Shown: positions 1 to 11,330, counted from the stretch's first letter. The stretch: DNA of 64,000 nucleotides from Phytophthora colocasiae (GCA_018806915.1 JAGKQI010000085.1:1-64000); one strand, 5' to 3'. Program-made: numbers and translations. Notes: generated by a model from the sequence alone, not told the origin.

Positions 1-372
1 CAGGTCTTGAGCTTCCCAGACTTGATCACCACTCCCCACGCGACTAACACTGCCATCAGGTCCCTCGGCAGCATCTCACGGTTATGTTGTCACCGGCCCA
101 CCATAGATCACACTGATCCTCTGCCGCCTTGATCTCCTTCTCATGCGACCTCAGGCAAGGCGCCCTTTTCTCCTCCGACCCTGAGCCGCCACGCGGGACC
201 GCACGACGGGTTCTCCAATCTTAGTCTCACTTGACCAAGACGCCATCCATTCATCGCTGGCGAGATCCAGACGAACATCGATCTGGATCCATTCGTCAGC
301 CGTCGTTCGCGCAATCTGGGGTCATCAACTGACATCTTGCTTCGCCAGAGGCCCCTGTCGCTTGATCCGACT
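1..372 (-). repeat. 3' LTR of element A, first part only (U3 side)
   Basis: The reverse complement matches the starts of both LTRs of element B (from 11331 and 23773). The edge at 372 is where the match with B's 5' LTR stops. No TG dinucleotide marks that edge, so the exact LTR start could differ by a few bases. The remainder lies left of the window. An antisense open frame at 141-335 is not considered a gene. Confidence 0.85.
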
Positions 373-466
373 CTCTAGGGCCTGACGTTGCCTTTTCTCG
401 ATTTCTATTCGCGCTTCACCACATCCGCCCCAGCCTGCAAGTTGGTCCGTCTCGGTCCACTTCAGG

Positions 467-482
467 TCTCATTCTCCAATCT
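467..482 (+). promoter_or_regulatory. Oomycete-like initiator upstream of the accessory gene of A
   Basis: TCTCATTCTCCAATCT matches 14 of 16 positions of the oomycete initiator plus flanking element (GCTCATTYYNCAWTTT, quoted from memory). It lies 67 bases before the ATG at 549, on the strand of the accessory gene and opposite to gag-pol. The same 16 bases are present in B, and a similar motif sits at the equivalent place in C. Function is inferred from position and consensus only. Confidence 0.5.
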
Positions 483-548
483 TCAGCCCAAGGCACAAGT
501 CACCCTGACAACACTTCGACTACCACTAACGGATCCCTTCCAGTCTCC

Positions 549-2729
549 ATGAGCCAGCAAGGAAGTGATCCTGGAGCGATTATTTGCCTACACCTCCTGA
601 TTCCCCAAGATCCCCTGACGGTCCGCCATCTCCCATTCCGACATCTCGCGACGTTCGTCGGGTCCGGCTCCAGACCACGCACGCCCGCTCATCCGATGAG
701 GCTGGGCTGATGCCGGGCAGTCCAGGGTGGACTGCCTGGTGCGCGAACGTGATCAACTAAGTCGTGAAGCCATGGAACTTCGGGCGCATGTCGACGCCAT
801 GGAGCGGTTCCGGGCAGACCAGCAGGGCGAGATTGCGGCAGTCTGGAGCGCGAGATCGCTGATCTCGCGGAGGAAGCCTCTGATCTCGATGGATTGCGTA
901 TGCAGGTTCACCAGCTCCGATCGAACGCGACGAGTTCGCGCGGCGTCTCAACCCCGCCCAGGCAGACCTAGATCGAGCTACAGAGGACAGGGATCGTCTG
1001 ACCGAAGAGGTGGAACAAGCCACCAACGAGATCCAGGATCTCCAGGCGGAAGCCCGATCCATGCTTGCGATCTGGCTGAGGCGAAGCAAGACTCATCACT
1101 GCCAAGGCCAGCTACAACCGGATCTCGGCTGATCTTGCACATCTCCAACTGATTCCAGCCCCACGCCTTCGACAGGGGCTCCCACCCGATTGGCCCTGGC
1201 TGAGCGAGATCGAGCCTTGGCGGACTCCGCCCGAGCGATCGCTTCCTGACCAGTATCGCTGGTGAACGTGACCTAGCCACCGATCAACTCGCCCACGCTA
1301 ACTCCGAACTGAACCGAGTCACTTCGGAGCGGGATCGCCTACTCGTGAACGAGACCAAGCGTTCGCAGATCGTGACAGAGCACAGGTGGATCTCAGCGCC
1401 GAGTGACAACGATCCACTCGTTCTAGGTGCGCATATAGTTCAGATCCCCTCCACCTGACCATGATCACTCATATTCTGTTTGTCGTAGAGGATGATCTGA
1501 TCGGTACCCATGCCGAAGTGCAGGAGTTAGAAGCGAGTCTTCAGGCATTGCAGGAGAACTACGATCAGGCAGAAGGTGACGTAATGGCGACCACCAACGT
1601 CCTGACCGAAATGGTGTCTCGGCTCCGCGCTGCTCAAGATGAACGGGGTCAAACGTGCTCTCAGTCCGCCCCCATCTCCTGCTACATCGCCCCGCACAAG
1701 ACCTCGCGGACGGAGCCTTTCCCGGCCGATCACGACGCGGCCCCACCTGATGTTCCCGCTGGAGACCAACCCGGTGGCCAGGCCCAGGCGGCCGAGCTCG
1801 AAGAAAAGCACGAGGAAAGCCCAGACCCTTCGATCTGGGTCCTGAACCCGCGATCCCGACTGGGCCGGATGCGGAGGAAGCAGATCGCACCCAGGCCACC
1901 TCGCAAGTGACCGTGGAAGCACCTTCCTGGAAGAAGGGTGGCTCGGATCGGTCCAAACGTAAACCCGATCCAGAGCATGACGATGACGCGGAGGATTCTG
2001 GCGCTGGATCCGACGACGCTCTTTCGGGCCACGATACTTCCGATCGCTGTCGTGGCACCGCCGGCATGGAAATCCTCCTCCAGCATCCGGTGATCAAGGG
2101 GGCCTGTTTCCATCGACGCCTCCGGCGCAGCCGACACTCCCGGGCGGCAGTTCCCCACAGACTCCGATCACTTCTCCTCAGGGGTCCCCGAGGGGTAGTC
2201 CAGCTGGCGGGAGCCCTCCCGGTGGGGGATCTCCGGTGGCGGCTCTCCCGGCGGATCGCCACGCCCCAGCTGCACCCTCTCCTGTTCGCGATCAGCCTGT
2301 TCTATTCCCGGGTATGCGAACGTCCGGCAGTTTGCGGCTGGTGATGTCTTCCCGTGGGATCCGATGTTCGTCGGAACTTTGGCGATCGTCGGTATGATCC
2401 TCTCCACATTGTCCAAGAGGCTGCTGCTACCTCCCGGATTCTCTACCTCGCGAGATCACCGGCTAATCGCCCTTCCCGAGCCGGGGTCGGTTGGTTGGCT
2501 AGCCTGATCACTGGGCCCAACGTGCAGGCCCTACTTGCTACCCGACCTTGGGAGGTGCTCCGCAACCGACCGGCCCCTCACCTTCGATCTCGGTCTACAA
2601 TGCGATCAGGAGGACCCTTGGCGCAACCATTACCGCGATCGGCCGGCAGATCACCCGTCCCGGCAGATCCCACGGCTCGAAAACAAGTTTAACCTGCCTG
2701 CTCCACCTACACCTCCTGGGACTCTCTGA
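549..2729 (+). pseudogene. Antisense accessory gene of element A (coiled-coil protein), frame-broken copy
   Basis: This is the counterpart of the B gene at 21012-23591. The ATG at 549 opens the MSQQGSDPG start seen in B. Coiled-coil sequence (LRAHVDAMERFRADQQGEI) follows at about 780-840, then an acidic/Pro-rich linker from about 1640. The conserved C-terminal domain is recognisable in several frames up to about 2729 (for example the ARSPANRPSRAGVGWL segment near 2450). Compared with B, the stretch coding for the WExTH region is missing, because the LTFDLGL-like segment near 2590 runs directly into DQEDPW. At least four frame changes and this internal deletion make the copy non-functional as written. 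It lies tail to tail with pol. Function of the family is unknown. Confidence 0.75.
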
Positions 2730-3101
2730 TCCCGCGATCTCGACCAGTCCGGAGGTGATCAGCTGAGCCCGGAGTCGGTCAGCACGCTTACATATTCTCT
2801 ATCACGATCCGGTACTTCGCCACGCGATCCTGACTCCAGCCTAGCCTCTTTCAATTCCACGTAATCTTTCCAGCTTCAAAACCAGCGTTCTTCTCCATAC
2901 TTACTCCACAGTTTTGATCCCACTTAGCATCTTCGAAATCTCCACACCTTCCATCCAATCACTCCGGTTTCACATGCATATACAAGAAAAATATAAAATC
3001 TCCACGAAAAATATAAAATCTCCACATCCGATCCAGATAGACATCCAGATCAGCATCCGCGATCTCGGCGTTGTGACCCGGTCACGTCGCCTTCTCTGCG
3101 T
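2730..3101. other. Convergent spacer between accessory gene and pol, with 20-bp direct repeat
   Basis: No gene is seen. An AT-rich 20-bp unit (GAAAAATATAAAATCTCCAC) occurs twice in perfect tandem at 2986-3025, and the same pair is found in B at 20715-20754. The position, between two convergent genes, suggests a shared 3'-end processing region, but no poly(A) signal can be assigned with confidence. Confidence 0.6.
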
Positions 3102-4513
3102 CTACACCTCTTCGTGCGACTGCATCACGCCAAACCGATTTCGGTTAGCATGATCACGTAGGAACGCGCTCAGTATGGCTCCACAGTTAAGATCAGCTTC
3201 GTCGACCCAAGTTGGTTCATCATAACCGACCCAGTGCACCAGGAATTCACGATAGATCCGGCCGTAGCGAGTCCGTTTCCCACTTCGCATGTCCGAGATC
3301 CGTTCGACCTCGTACTCGTCGGCATCCAGATCTGGGACCCAACTGTCCTCCGGAAGGAGGATCTCATCGAAATTCAGCCGATCTGCTTCATCCACAGTCA
3401 ACTCGACCCGCGGTCGATCCGGAAAATTCCGCACCAGCTTTAGCTTAGAAACATGGACCACTGGAAAGATATGGTAATCAGATCCCGCGATCTCCAGCTT
3501 GATCGTGAATTCGTTGAGCTTCTCTGCAACACGGAACGGGCCGTGCCAAAGGTGAGCGAGTTTACGTGCATACCCTTCCTTCACACGATCTAGGTATAGC
3601 CAAACTCGTGATCCAGCTTCGATCTGATGCGGATCGACATCCTCATTGTGCCGATCGGCCTGATCTGCAATCGCCTCTCGTAGTCTAGCGTTGACCTGCT
3701 CGCGACTGCTGGTAGTATCTCTGAACCCGATACCTCCACCGTCTTGGATCGCGATCGTGGCGTCTGGTCGATCCGATCGGGATCGTTGCCTCCAACGTCG
3801 ATCTCGGATCCCATCCATGTACCAGGTAATGAGGGGTATCTCCCGAACCCGATCGTGAGCCGTATTAATGGCGAACGTCAGTCTCTCCGCGTATTCATCC
3901 CAGTCCTTCTGATCGAGATCTTGAACATACATCTTGATCGCCCTAGTCGCCGTTTGCACCATCCGTTCCGCAGTCCCGTTGGCTTGCGGCCGGTAGGCCA
4001 TCGTCGCCCGTTGTCGCTGCCCCAGGATCTTATTGAACGATCTGAAGAAGTCGGACATGAAACCCGGTTCTCGATCGTGCCTGATCATCTCGCTAGCACC
4101 AAATCTGCGGAACACGCATTCTTCATAAGATTCCGCGACGGTCTGGGCCGATCGGGAGGAACTGGCCTTTGCGATCACATATCCCGTGAACAGATCGACC
4201 CAGATCAGTAGTTCGGTGTTGCCTTTGTTGGATCTGGGCAGAGAAGGTATGTGATCCATTGCTATGATCTGGAATGGGTATGTCGCCTGCAGATTCCCGG
4301 CGACTCGCCCCGGATCGTGGGTCTCCCCTTCCCGGTCTCACAATCTACACACTCGCCTACGTATCGCTGCACGCTCCGATATAATCCCCTCCAGTGGAAA
4401 TGATCTCGGATCCGCTGATAAGTGCGTCCGATCCCCTGATGTCCTCCTTCCAGAGTCGTATGATAGTGGTGGAGGACATCCTGCTGTAGCGTTTCTGGAA
4501 CTACAAGTCTCAT
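3102..4513 (-). pseudogene. Integrase with C-terminal chromodomain, element A
   Basis: The N-terminal zinc-binding region is at 4262-4513 (HYHTTLEGGHQG then CVDC). The catalytic core follows in the frame ending at 3102: first Asp in AMDHIPSLP, second in RHDREPGFMS, Glu in NGTAERMVQ. A GPY/F-like segment (LAHLWHGPFRVAEKLNEF) leads to a chromodomain that keeps aromatic residues at the usual cage positions (YEVERI, HWVGY, EPTW). The protein ends ...RFGVMQSHEEV. Two frame changes are present, one at the zinc/core junction and one near 3830, where A and B each carry a different homopolymer indel. Integrase inserts the cDNA; chromodomains of this kind bind methylated histone tails. Confidence 0.88.
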
Positions 4514-5810
4514 CAGGCGATCGCGATCACCTCTGATCTCGGCCCTGGTGGGCAGTAAAACAACAGATCTTGTTCATCTACCTCGTACTCGGAGGCGATC
4601 TTGGCGTAGGATCCGGATTCGGCTCGAGTAAGATCCGCGATCTGCCCAGCCAGGTACTTCTTTAGTCCTGCGATCCAGACCTCCTCGTCCTGGGCTCGCC
4701 TGATCCGATCAACCCGCATCTCCCGGATCAGTTCCTTCCGCAAGACAGCGGCGCCAGGTCGCGCTCGGGCTGCACGCGTGGCTACTGCCGACACTTGCAC
4801 AGATCGATCTTCAACTCGAGGGATAAAAACATCATTAAGCAGATTCAGGTAGATCAGATCGCATCGATCTGTCTCATCGTGGACTTCGATCCCGCTTCCT
4901 CGCTGCAGCGCGGCACTCGCCAAGCTATCTGCGCTCCCATTCCAGTCTCTCTTCACATGGACCAGCTCGTGATCTCCCCAATTCCGCAAGTGATCTAGCA
5001 CCTTCTGTTTCAGTAGCGTCAATCCTGGCGCCTTGCAGTCGATCTCGCCCCGGACTTGTCGGATTACCAGATTCGAATCGCCACAAACGACCAAACGGCG
5101 GCGTTCTAACTGTGCGATCATGCCAAGACCTAGCAAGAGTCCACGGTATTCCGCTTCATTGACAGTGAGGCTTTCAGCATAATCCGATCTAGCCTTGATC
5201 ACCTTCCACTCTGGTAAACTCCACACGATCGCGCTGAAAGCGCCTCCTCCTCGTTTCACGCGTGCCGATCCGTCGAAACTTATAACCCACAACTCCTCAT
5301 CTGGGTCTACAGTGGGATCGGCATCTGATCCGACGTTTTGGCTCCTTTCGCGGCGCGATCGCGATCAGAGCTTCGTCGATCTCCGATCGGGGCGGTTAGC
5401 TGCGATCGCCCCCAGTATTTCATCCTCCCCTTCGTACACTTCTGTGATCTCGAGTGTCCACGGGGACAGAAGAGCAGACCATTGTCCCAGACGTCCTTGG
5501 AGGCCGGCAGACTTGAACAGCCAGGCAAGCGTCGAGTGTCGGGTTAGGACCTTGATCCGACGTCCCACCAACAAGGTGTAGTGTAGATCCAAGATCCGAA
5601 GTAGAGCTAACACCTCCTTTCGGCAACATTATAATTCAGCTCGTTGGTCTTCAAGGTTCGGCTGGCAAACGCGACCGGGTGGTAGATCTGGTCGTGTTCC
5701 TGCATTAGTGCGGCGGAAATCGCCCAGTCACTAGCGTACACGATCACCACGGGTAACTTCGTCGTGTCGAAGTGGCGAAGGATCGGGGTCGACGCGATCT
5801 TGGTCTTCAA
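4513..5810 (-). pseudogene. Tandem RNase H domains, element A
   Basis: The first domain (5810 down to about 5310) is the ordinary Ty3 RNase H (YASDWAISAALMQ, then NYNVAERR). It is split by frame changes near 5610. The second (4513-5292) is a separate plant/archaeal-type RNase H with the usual acidic set: Asp in SFDGSARVKRGGG, Glu in VNEAEYRGLLLGL, Asp in VCGDSNLVIRQ, Asp in WNGSADSLASA. It continues into a linker (ISEYEVDEQDLLFYC-like) that leads to the integrase. Two RNase H domains in tandem define this retrotransposon group. The second is the one with a complete active site. Confidence 0.85.
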
Positions 5811-6044
5811 GGCTGTAAACGCTCTATATGCTCTACCCCACCTCTCGTCGCCAGTTTTTGGGCCAGGTTGGTTCCGATCTCGCTTGAACAGGGTGAGACA
5901 TCGCCCCCAAGTCAGGATCCGTTGTACTATCGCTTTTTTGAGTCGGGATATCTAGCGATCTATCCCGATCCGACTTAAGCGCGACGGGATCTTGAGTGAT
6001 CAGGTCCATGCTATCCATGATCTTTCGTAGATCTGGTCGCTTCT

Positions 6045-7016
6045 TCAGTTCTGCGAACTCCACCTCACGTAGTTCATATAGACCGATGCATAGATCGCAT
6101 AATCCTCGATGAACCGACTATAGTAATTCAAACTTCCAAGGAACGATTGCATGGATCGGAGTGATCCAGGGAATGGTAGATCCGTCAGAGACTTCAGGTC
6201 CTTCGGGTTTGCCTCCAATCCATCGATCGACACTTTGTGTCCGAGATATTCCACCTTATCCATGCCCCAGAAGCTCTTCGCCACACTGATCGAGAGATTC
6301 CACTTATCACAGGCCTCCAATAGGTCTTCCACCCGATCGCACATTTGATCCCATGTTCCAGCCGTGATCAAGATATCGTCGATGTAAGATCTCCGTCCTA
6401 GAACCGACGGGCGACCAGGATCTTCCGGGATCCCTGATTCGAACACATCCGCAGAGCCTTCCACATCTCCGGACTGGGAGATCTTCAGAAATCCATATAG
6501 GGCATTGTCCACAAGGCGTTGATAGATCTGAGGAGCGTTCTTCAGCCCGAACGGCATGCGATTCCACTCGAAAAGGCCAAATGGAGTGATGAAAGCCGAG
6601 ATCGCGCGAGCTCGATCGGTCATTGATACGACCCAGAATCCACTCGCCATGTCTAATGAACAATACCACAGAACCTTGTCAAGATCTTCTAACAGGTCAT
6701 TGATCAAAGGCATCGGGTAGATCATCAGCCTTGTGAGACCGTTCACCAGCCGATAATCGATACATAGTCGGATGTCTACACCGTTCTTCTTGATGATCAC
6801 CACGATCGGAGATGCCCATGGCGATGTCGATGGCCGAATGATCTTGGCAGCTAGGAGTCCTTTGATAAGATCCGATACTTTCGCGAAACTGTGGCGCCAC
6901 CTTTCGGACTCGTTGTGCGATCGGCTTTGCATCACCCACGTCGATATCGCATATAACACCCTTGGCCGCTGGAGGAAGTGCGTTTCCTTCCGATCAGGAG
7001 ATGTCGCTTCTTCCAA
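6045..7016 (-). pseudogene. Reverse transcriptase core, element A
   Basis: Fingers and palm are readable in one frame: SPWASPIVVIIKKNGVDIR, CIDYRLVNGL, SLDMASGFW (first catalytic Asp), MPFGLKNAPQIYQRL, and the YIDD box in RRSYIDDILITAG. The thumb follows with EYLGHKVSIDGLEANP and SLNYYSRFIEDYAIYASV. The frame is lost at both ends: upstream the KVSDLIKGLL start is joined to unrelated frame, and downstream it breaks within the ASVLYEL segment. Otherwise the sequence matches B residue for residue except for a few changes. Confidence 0.9.
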
Positions 7017-8655
7017 ATAATCTGTCGAAGTTTCTCGATCTCCTCCGGGGTAGCTGATCCCGGATTCTACTTGCAGATCTTCAATCCTGACTTCTTCGGT
7101 GGTGGAGATCTGATCTCTGGTACTACTGCGAGATTATCGGCTAGATCTTCGGTCGAAAATCACCACTTTCGTGTAAGTGGGTCTGATCAGCGTTCTCGAT
7201 CCCTTCAGGAGATGTCGGATCCGGTTCATCCGTTGATTGATCACGCAGCCTATCGTCCTTGGCTGTCAAGATCGGGGTGTCTTTAACCCTGGGGACGGCA
7301 TCGGCGTCGGATTCATGTTTGATCTCGATTTGAAAATCTGGTTTTTCTGTTTTTCCTCGATCTCTTCTTCGCATGTCCGATCTGTCCGATCTGGGGCCTG
7401 ATCTGGCAAGCTCTCATTCGTCTCAGTCTCACCGCCCCCAGCTTCGCCACTCGGGGTCTTGTCGGAACTGATCGTGATCGGTGGGGTATCCATGGGATCC
7501 GGTTGGGGATCGATGAATGCGACCTTGACTTCGGCTGTATCGGTTGGTGATCGCGGTTCCGGTGTCGATATTGGTGCAGGATCAGGTCGGTCCTGGTTGC
7601 CCCACCTCGGCGGAGTATGGATCGCGGCGTAACGTAGGTCGGCCGTTCGACCGACGGTAAGGGGATCTCCACGGATTCCTGAGGTTCTGGTCTTGCGTCC
7701 ACAGTCGCTTCTAGAGCCAGATTCTGCCACTCCATGTAACGTCGGGATCCGATCGACACAAACCCGGGGAATCGAGGCACTTTTTCCTGATCAAGTACCA
7801 TTCCAACATGTAATCTGTGATCCAGTCGTAAAATCTTCTCGCTCAAATTCGTGATCACTAAGTACCGAGTTCGGCCGGGTCCATTCACCACTGTAGGTAC
7901 CCATTGGTCGCCTCTGGTCACCCACAATTTTTCTGTCGCCGATCATTTCACTCGATGCGATCTCTTCAGATCCCCAACTGGGATATGTAGATCTTCCTCC
8001 AATTTTACCGATCTTACCTTCTCCCGTATAATCTCTTGCGACCACTAAGTGGGATCCCCACTTCATTAGGTAAGCACATCGATCCCTTCGCCAGATCCAT
8101 CCGACTCCAGCCGGGATCATGAAATCCATACCCAGGATCGCATCTTGCCCGGATAGATCCCCGATCCAAATATCGAAAAAGTAGACCAAGTATCCTGCAA
8201 GCGTGATCTTGATCCTCGTTCTTCCTCGGTGGTGTACACATTATCACCGATCCCAACACACTCCTGTCTCTGACTAGTGTCAAAGTGGCACCCAACCTTA
8301 CGAGCAAAGGCGGTATCCAAGATGGATACCTCGGCGCCAGTGTCCAGGAGCAAGATCGCTCTTTCGTGATTGATCTTGCCTGAGATCTTGGCTTGGCGGA
8401 ACCATTTTCCGGGTGCGTGGCACTACCGTTTGCCTCTGTCCTTCGAGAGATCCAGAGCCACTTCCGCACCAGATCGAGAGAACTCATCGATCCGGGGAAG
8501 ACTCGCGATCTTAGCAGTATACGAATGCAACTTACATGTATTACCGCGCAGATCCGAATTCTCCTATCTTGATCTCTCGATTTCTTGTTCACATATGCAT
8601 AGATGCAGTACTCAGAACGCTCGGCTCGTACCGGTTTCCAAACCGGCGAGCGTCC
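7017..8655 (-). pseudogene. Protease and protease-RT linker, element A
   Basis: The aspartic protease active site is MLLDTGAEVSILD (near 8353). The flap and C-terminal part include LSGQDAILGMDFM. A long hydrophilic linker rich in Asp, Glu, Pro and Thr follows (8000-7140) before the RT. Four or more frame changes split the region (pieces at 8117-8353, 7791-8189, 7313-7927 and 7266-7730). The pol frame is open upstream through the gag stop, as required for -1 frameshift expression. Confidence 0.8.
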
Positions 8656-8664
8656 TAGTTTAAC
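8624..8664 (-). promoter_or_regulatory. -1 ribosomal frameshift signal at the gag-pol junction, element A
   Basis: On the minus strand the gag frame reads ATG TTA AAC TAG, giving the slippery heptamer G-TTA-AAC (8658-8664) immediately before the gag stop (8655-8657). After a 6-base spacer there is a hairpin: GCTCG + CCGGTT, loop TGGA, AACCGG, a 2-base bulge, CGAGC (8624-8651). Slipping back one base gives GTT AAA and enters the open pol frame (VKLGRSPVWKP...). GTTAAAC is a known slippery heptamer in some nidoviruses. The same signal is intact in C and damaged in B. Confidence 0.72.
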
Positions 8665-10973
8665 ATCTTCTCCACCTTCTCGGGGAACAATCCGGCATGT
8701 CGGGTCGGGTCGTACCACTTGCGGATCTGGCTGTGAATCTTTTCCATGGGGCATTCTCCAGCTTCATGGATCTCCCCACAACCACGGCAGGTATACAGAC
8801 AGCGATCCGTTGGGTGACCCTCTTCCCGCACTTTTCACAAGTTAGACGTCTCCAGCAGTCCAGATCCGTATGCTTCCGCGATCCACAGTGTGAACAGCGA
8901 CCTCGATCGTGGTCTGACGTACCCTGCGATCCGCGATCCGGCCTCGATCTTGCGCGTTCACCTGCGATCGCGACTGATCCTGTTGGTGGGGAACGCCCCA
9001 GTGCCGATCTGCTTGTCTTCCGACGCGGCAAGATATATCCTCCGGAGATCGCCTTCAGAATCGGATCCGTCCGATCCGGATACTTCCTCTGATTCCGAGC
9101 TCGGATCTTGGGCTTGATCGCCCGTACCACCGCTCGGGTGGGTGCCGCCGGGGCACTGGCCGGTGCCTTTGTCTGTACTTCGATCCGAACGCAGATTTAC
9201 GTTGTTCGCTTTTCGCCCGTTCCCGGGCACGAAGTACCTCCTCCAGTTCATCGACGTCGCTCAGTCGGAGTAGGGTCAGCCGATCAGCTAACTCCGGATC
9301 TCCCAATGTCTCGATGTAGTGGTCTACATGTTCCCGGCGGGCCTTAGGCTCCATCCTGATCTTCAGTCTAGCACGTAAAGCCGCCACGTTGAGCCGGTAG
9401 AGGTAATCAAGGGAGTTTCTTCCGATCGCTTGCGAGCGTGATAGTATTGCCACGCGACCGACATACCCAACCCACAATACTGGGTCTGGAAACTGTCCAG
9501 CAGATCCGCCCACTTGGTTTTCGTCGTTCGACTGAGCTGCCTGTACCAGTTCTTTGCCGGTCCCACCATCAGATCTGCAAACGTGAGGCATTTTTCTTCT
9601 TCCGTAGCCTGATCACGCTGGAACGCTGACTTGACCTTTACTGATCCAGGCCCGAGCGCGATCTTCGTCCAGATCTTTACCCGCAAAATCTTTCAGATCT
9701 GAGATTGCTGAGATCCGGACCCGCTGGATCATCGACGATCCTCCTTGACCGATCGCCGCGGATGCGATCGCTGCTCGGCTCGACATCTGTCCACCGGAAC
9801 TTGGTATGCCCATATCGTCCGGATCGTATTCCCATGCATCCGGATCCGAGGCCGTAACGGACTCCATTTCAACATCCAACTCCCTTTGATCGGCGATCGG
9901 GGTGTCGCGAGATTCCGTTCTTTAAGAAACGATCCATCGCCATTTGAAAGTAGTCGTCCAGCTTGTTGCTCGATCCCGTGGAATTAGTCGTCGGCGCGGT
10001 CTGGTCTGTCCGGGTCCGGCGATTTTCTTGCTGATCAGGTGTCTTAGCCTCCAGTTTCGTGGCCATCGATCGTGTATCTTGTTTCTTCATACGCGATTTC
10101 AGGAATTTGGCACCGGAGGGGCCTAACGACATGCGTTGCAGCCTTCTCGGGCTGTCGGAATCTGGTTCCGAGGTCGCTGACGCGTAGCATGACGATCCAG
10201 TCTGATAACCTAGATCGGGCGTCAGTATGGCGTTCGCCGACCAAGACTTTGAGAGAGTTGAATAGGTCATGGGTTGCATACTGAATCGCTTCCAGTTCCA
10301 GGTCAAATAGAGAGTTTGGGTCGAATTCTCCAGCCACTAAACCAGCCTCTGGAGCAGATCAAGTAGAATCTTCACCGCGTTCAGGCGGTCCGAGCTAGTC
10401 CGGGGTTTCGACACTGGGCCGGTGAGGTTACCGATCTGGCGGACTTGTATGATCGTAAGAACGGGGTCGTTAAGCAAGGTCTCGCTTAGCATCTTCCTGT
10501 AATAGGCCTGCTCGATCGCGTCCTTGGTAATCGTCGATCCCGGGCTGATCATGTCTTCTGGCTCTGAGTCTGAGCTTTCAATTTCGTCCGGGTGCTCTTG
10601 ATCTTCTTTTTCTTGGTCGATCTTGAGGCAACAGTGGACTTGGTGAGCAGATTAGGTTTCAGCTTTGCTGATTCCTTATCGTTGTGTGCGGATCTCGATT
10701 CTCATCGAGATCCGCGGTGGCCCTCGAAGGGGCCTTGGGAGGAATTCGAGGTTTTTCTTCAAGATCTGGATTGCGATCCAGGTCTGCCTCGTGCCTGTCA
10801 GTAGAGATCCTCCCAGAACTCTGCTGATCTGTGGATCTTTCCGTTTTCAGTGGTGCCTCCGCCGATCCAACATTCGTAGGCACTTCTTCCCTTGTTCTTC
10901 CTTTAATCTTGACATCTTCTTGGGACTCACGGTGATATCCGAAGTCACCAGAAGATCCGGGCACGCGCACCAT
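8655..10973 (-). pseudogene. gag of element A, frame-broken
   Basis: The start is the ATG at 10973-10971, which overlaps the primer site. The N-terminus is charged and probably disordered (MVRVPGSSGDFGYHRESQED). A capsid-like helical region follows (near 10550-10300, AYYRKMLSETLLNDPVLTI), then the Retrotrans_gag region (near 9700-9400, LMVGPAKNWYRQLS). Three zinc knuckles lie near the end (CSHCGSRKHTDLDC and two more). The true C-terminus is ...KVEKML plus one residue before TAG. About eight frame changes occur relative to B and C. Gag assembles the particle and packages the RNA. Confidence 0.85.
10954..10972 (-). other. tRNA primer-binding site, element A
   Basis: TGGTGCGCGTGCCCGGATC begins one base after the LTR end (...CCACCACA). 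TGG is the complement of a tRNA 3' CCA end, and the rest would pair with an acceptor arm CACGCGC and a T-stem CCGGG. The same 19 bases are present in C, while B has one change (TGA instead of TGG). I cannot name the tRNA without a tRNA set. The gag ATG overlaps the first bases. Confidence 0.7.
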
Positions 10974-11330
10974 TGTGGTGGAGCGGATCTGGCCAAAATC
11001 TGGTTGAGGCCGATCGCGATCGCCACTTGCGCCCAGACACCGACTAACGGAGGGGTCCTGATGATCCGTGATCTTGCTGCGTGTAGTGTTCACCTTGTGT
11101 ACCCGTCGGTAGGCGGGTTACGCTCTTCCAGGTGACTTCTGAAGATGTCTTGGGACGAGAAGAATGTCTTGGGTGACGTAGGGGTGTGAGATAGCGTGGA
11201 ATACTTCACTCTACCTCGTTGATCCCGGGTCACAGGCGAGTTCTCGAGCCTTGATCCGGTCACCTGGTCTTCGATCCAGGTCTTCCAAAGGTCCAATGTT
11301 GGGGATCTGATCCCTTCCTTTACGATGCTT
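10974..11330 (-). repeat. Truncated 5' LTR of element A (R/U5 side only)
   Basis: The reverse complement matches the last 350-odd bases of both B LTRs. The match stops at 11330 (plus strand ...ACGATGCTT), and the next base starts the LTR of B. The upstream part, including any U3 promoter, is absent, so A as assembled lacks its own sense promoter. Confidence 0.85.

Larger units (their letters stand above)
1..11330 (-). mobile_element. Element A: Chronos-like Ty3/gypsy LTR retrotransposon, left end cut by window
   Basis: Read on the minus strand the order is truncated 5' LTR, primer site, gag, frameshift signal, protease, RT, two RNase H domains, integrase with chromodomain, a convergent accessory gene on the plus strand, and the start of the 3' LTR. 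It is an almost exact reverse complement of element B from about 12.3 to 24.2 kb. The copy is heavily frame-shifted and probably not autonomous as written. Its 5' LTR stops at 11330, where the LTR of B begins, so roughly the first 900 bp of that LTR are missing. Family assignment rests on domain order and on similarity to B and C. Confidence 0.93.
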
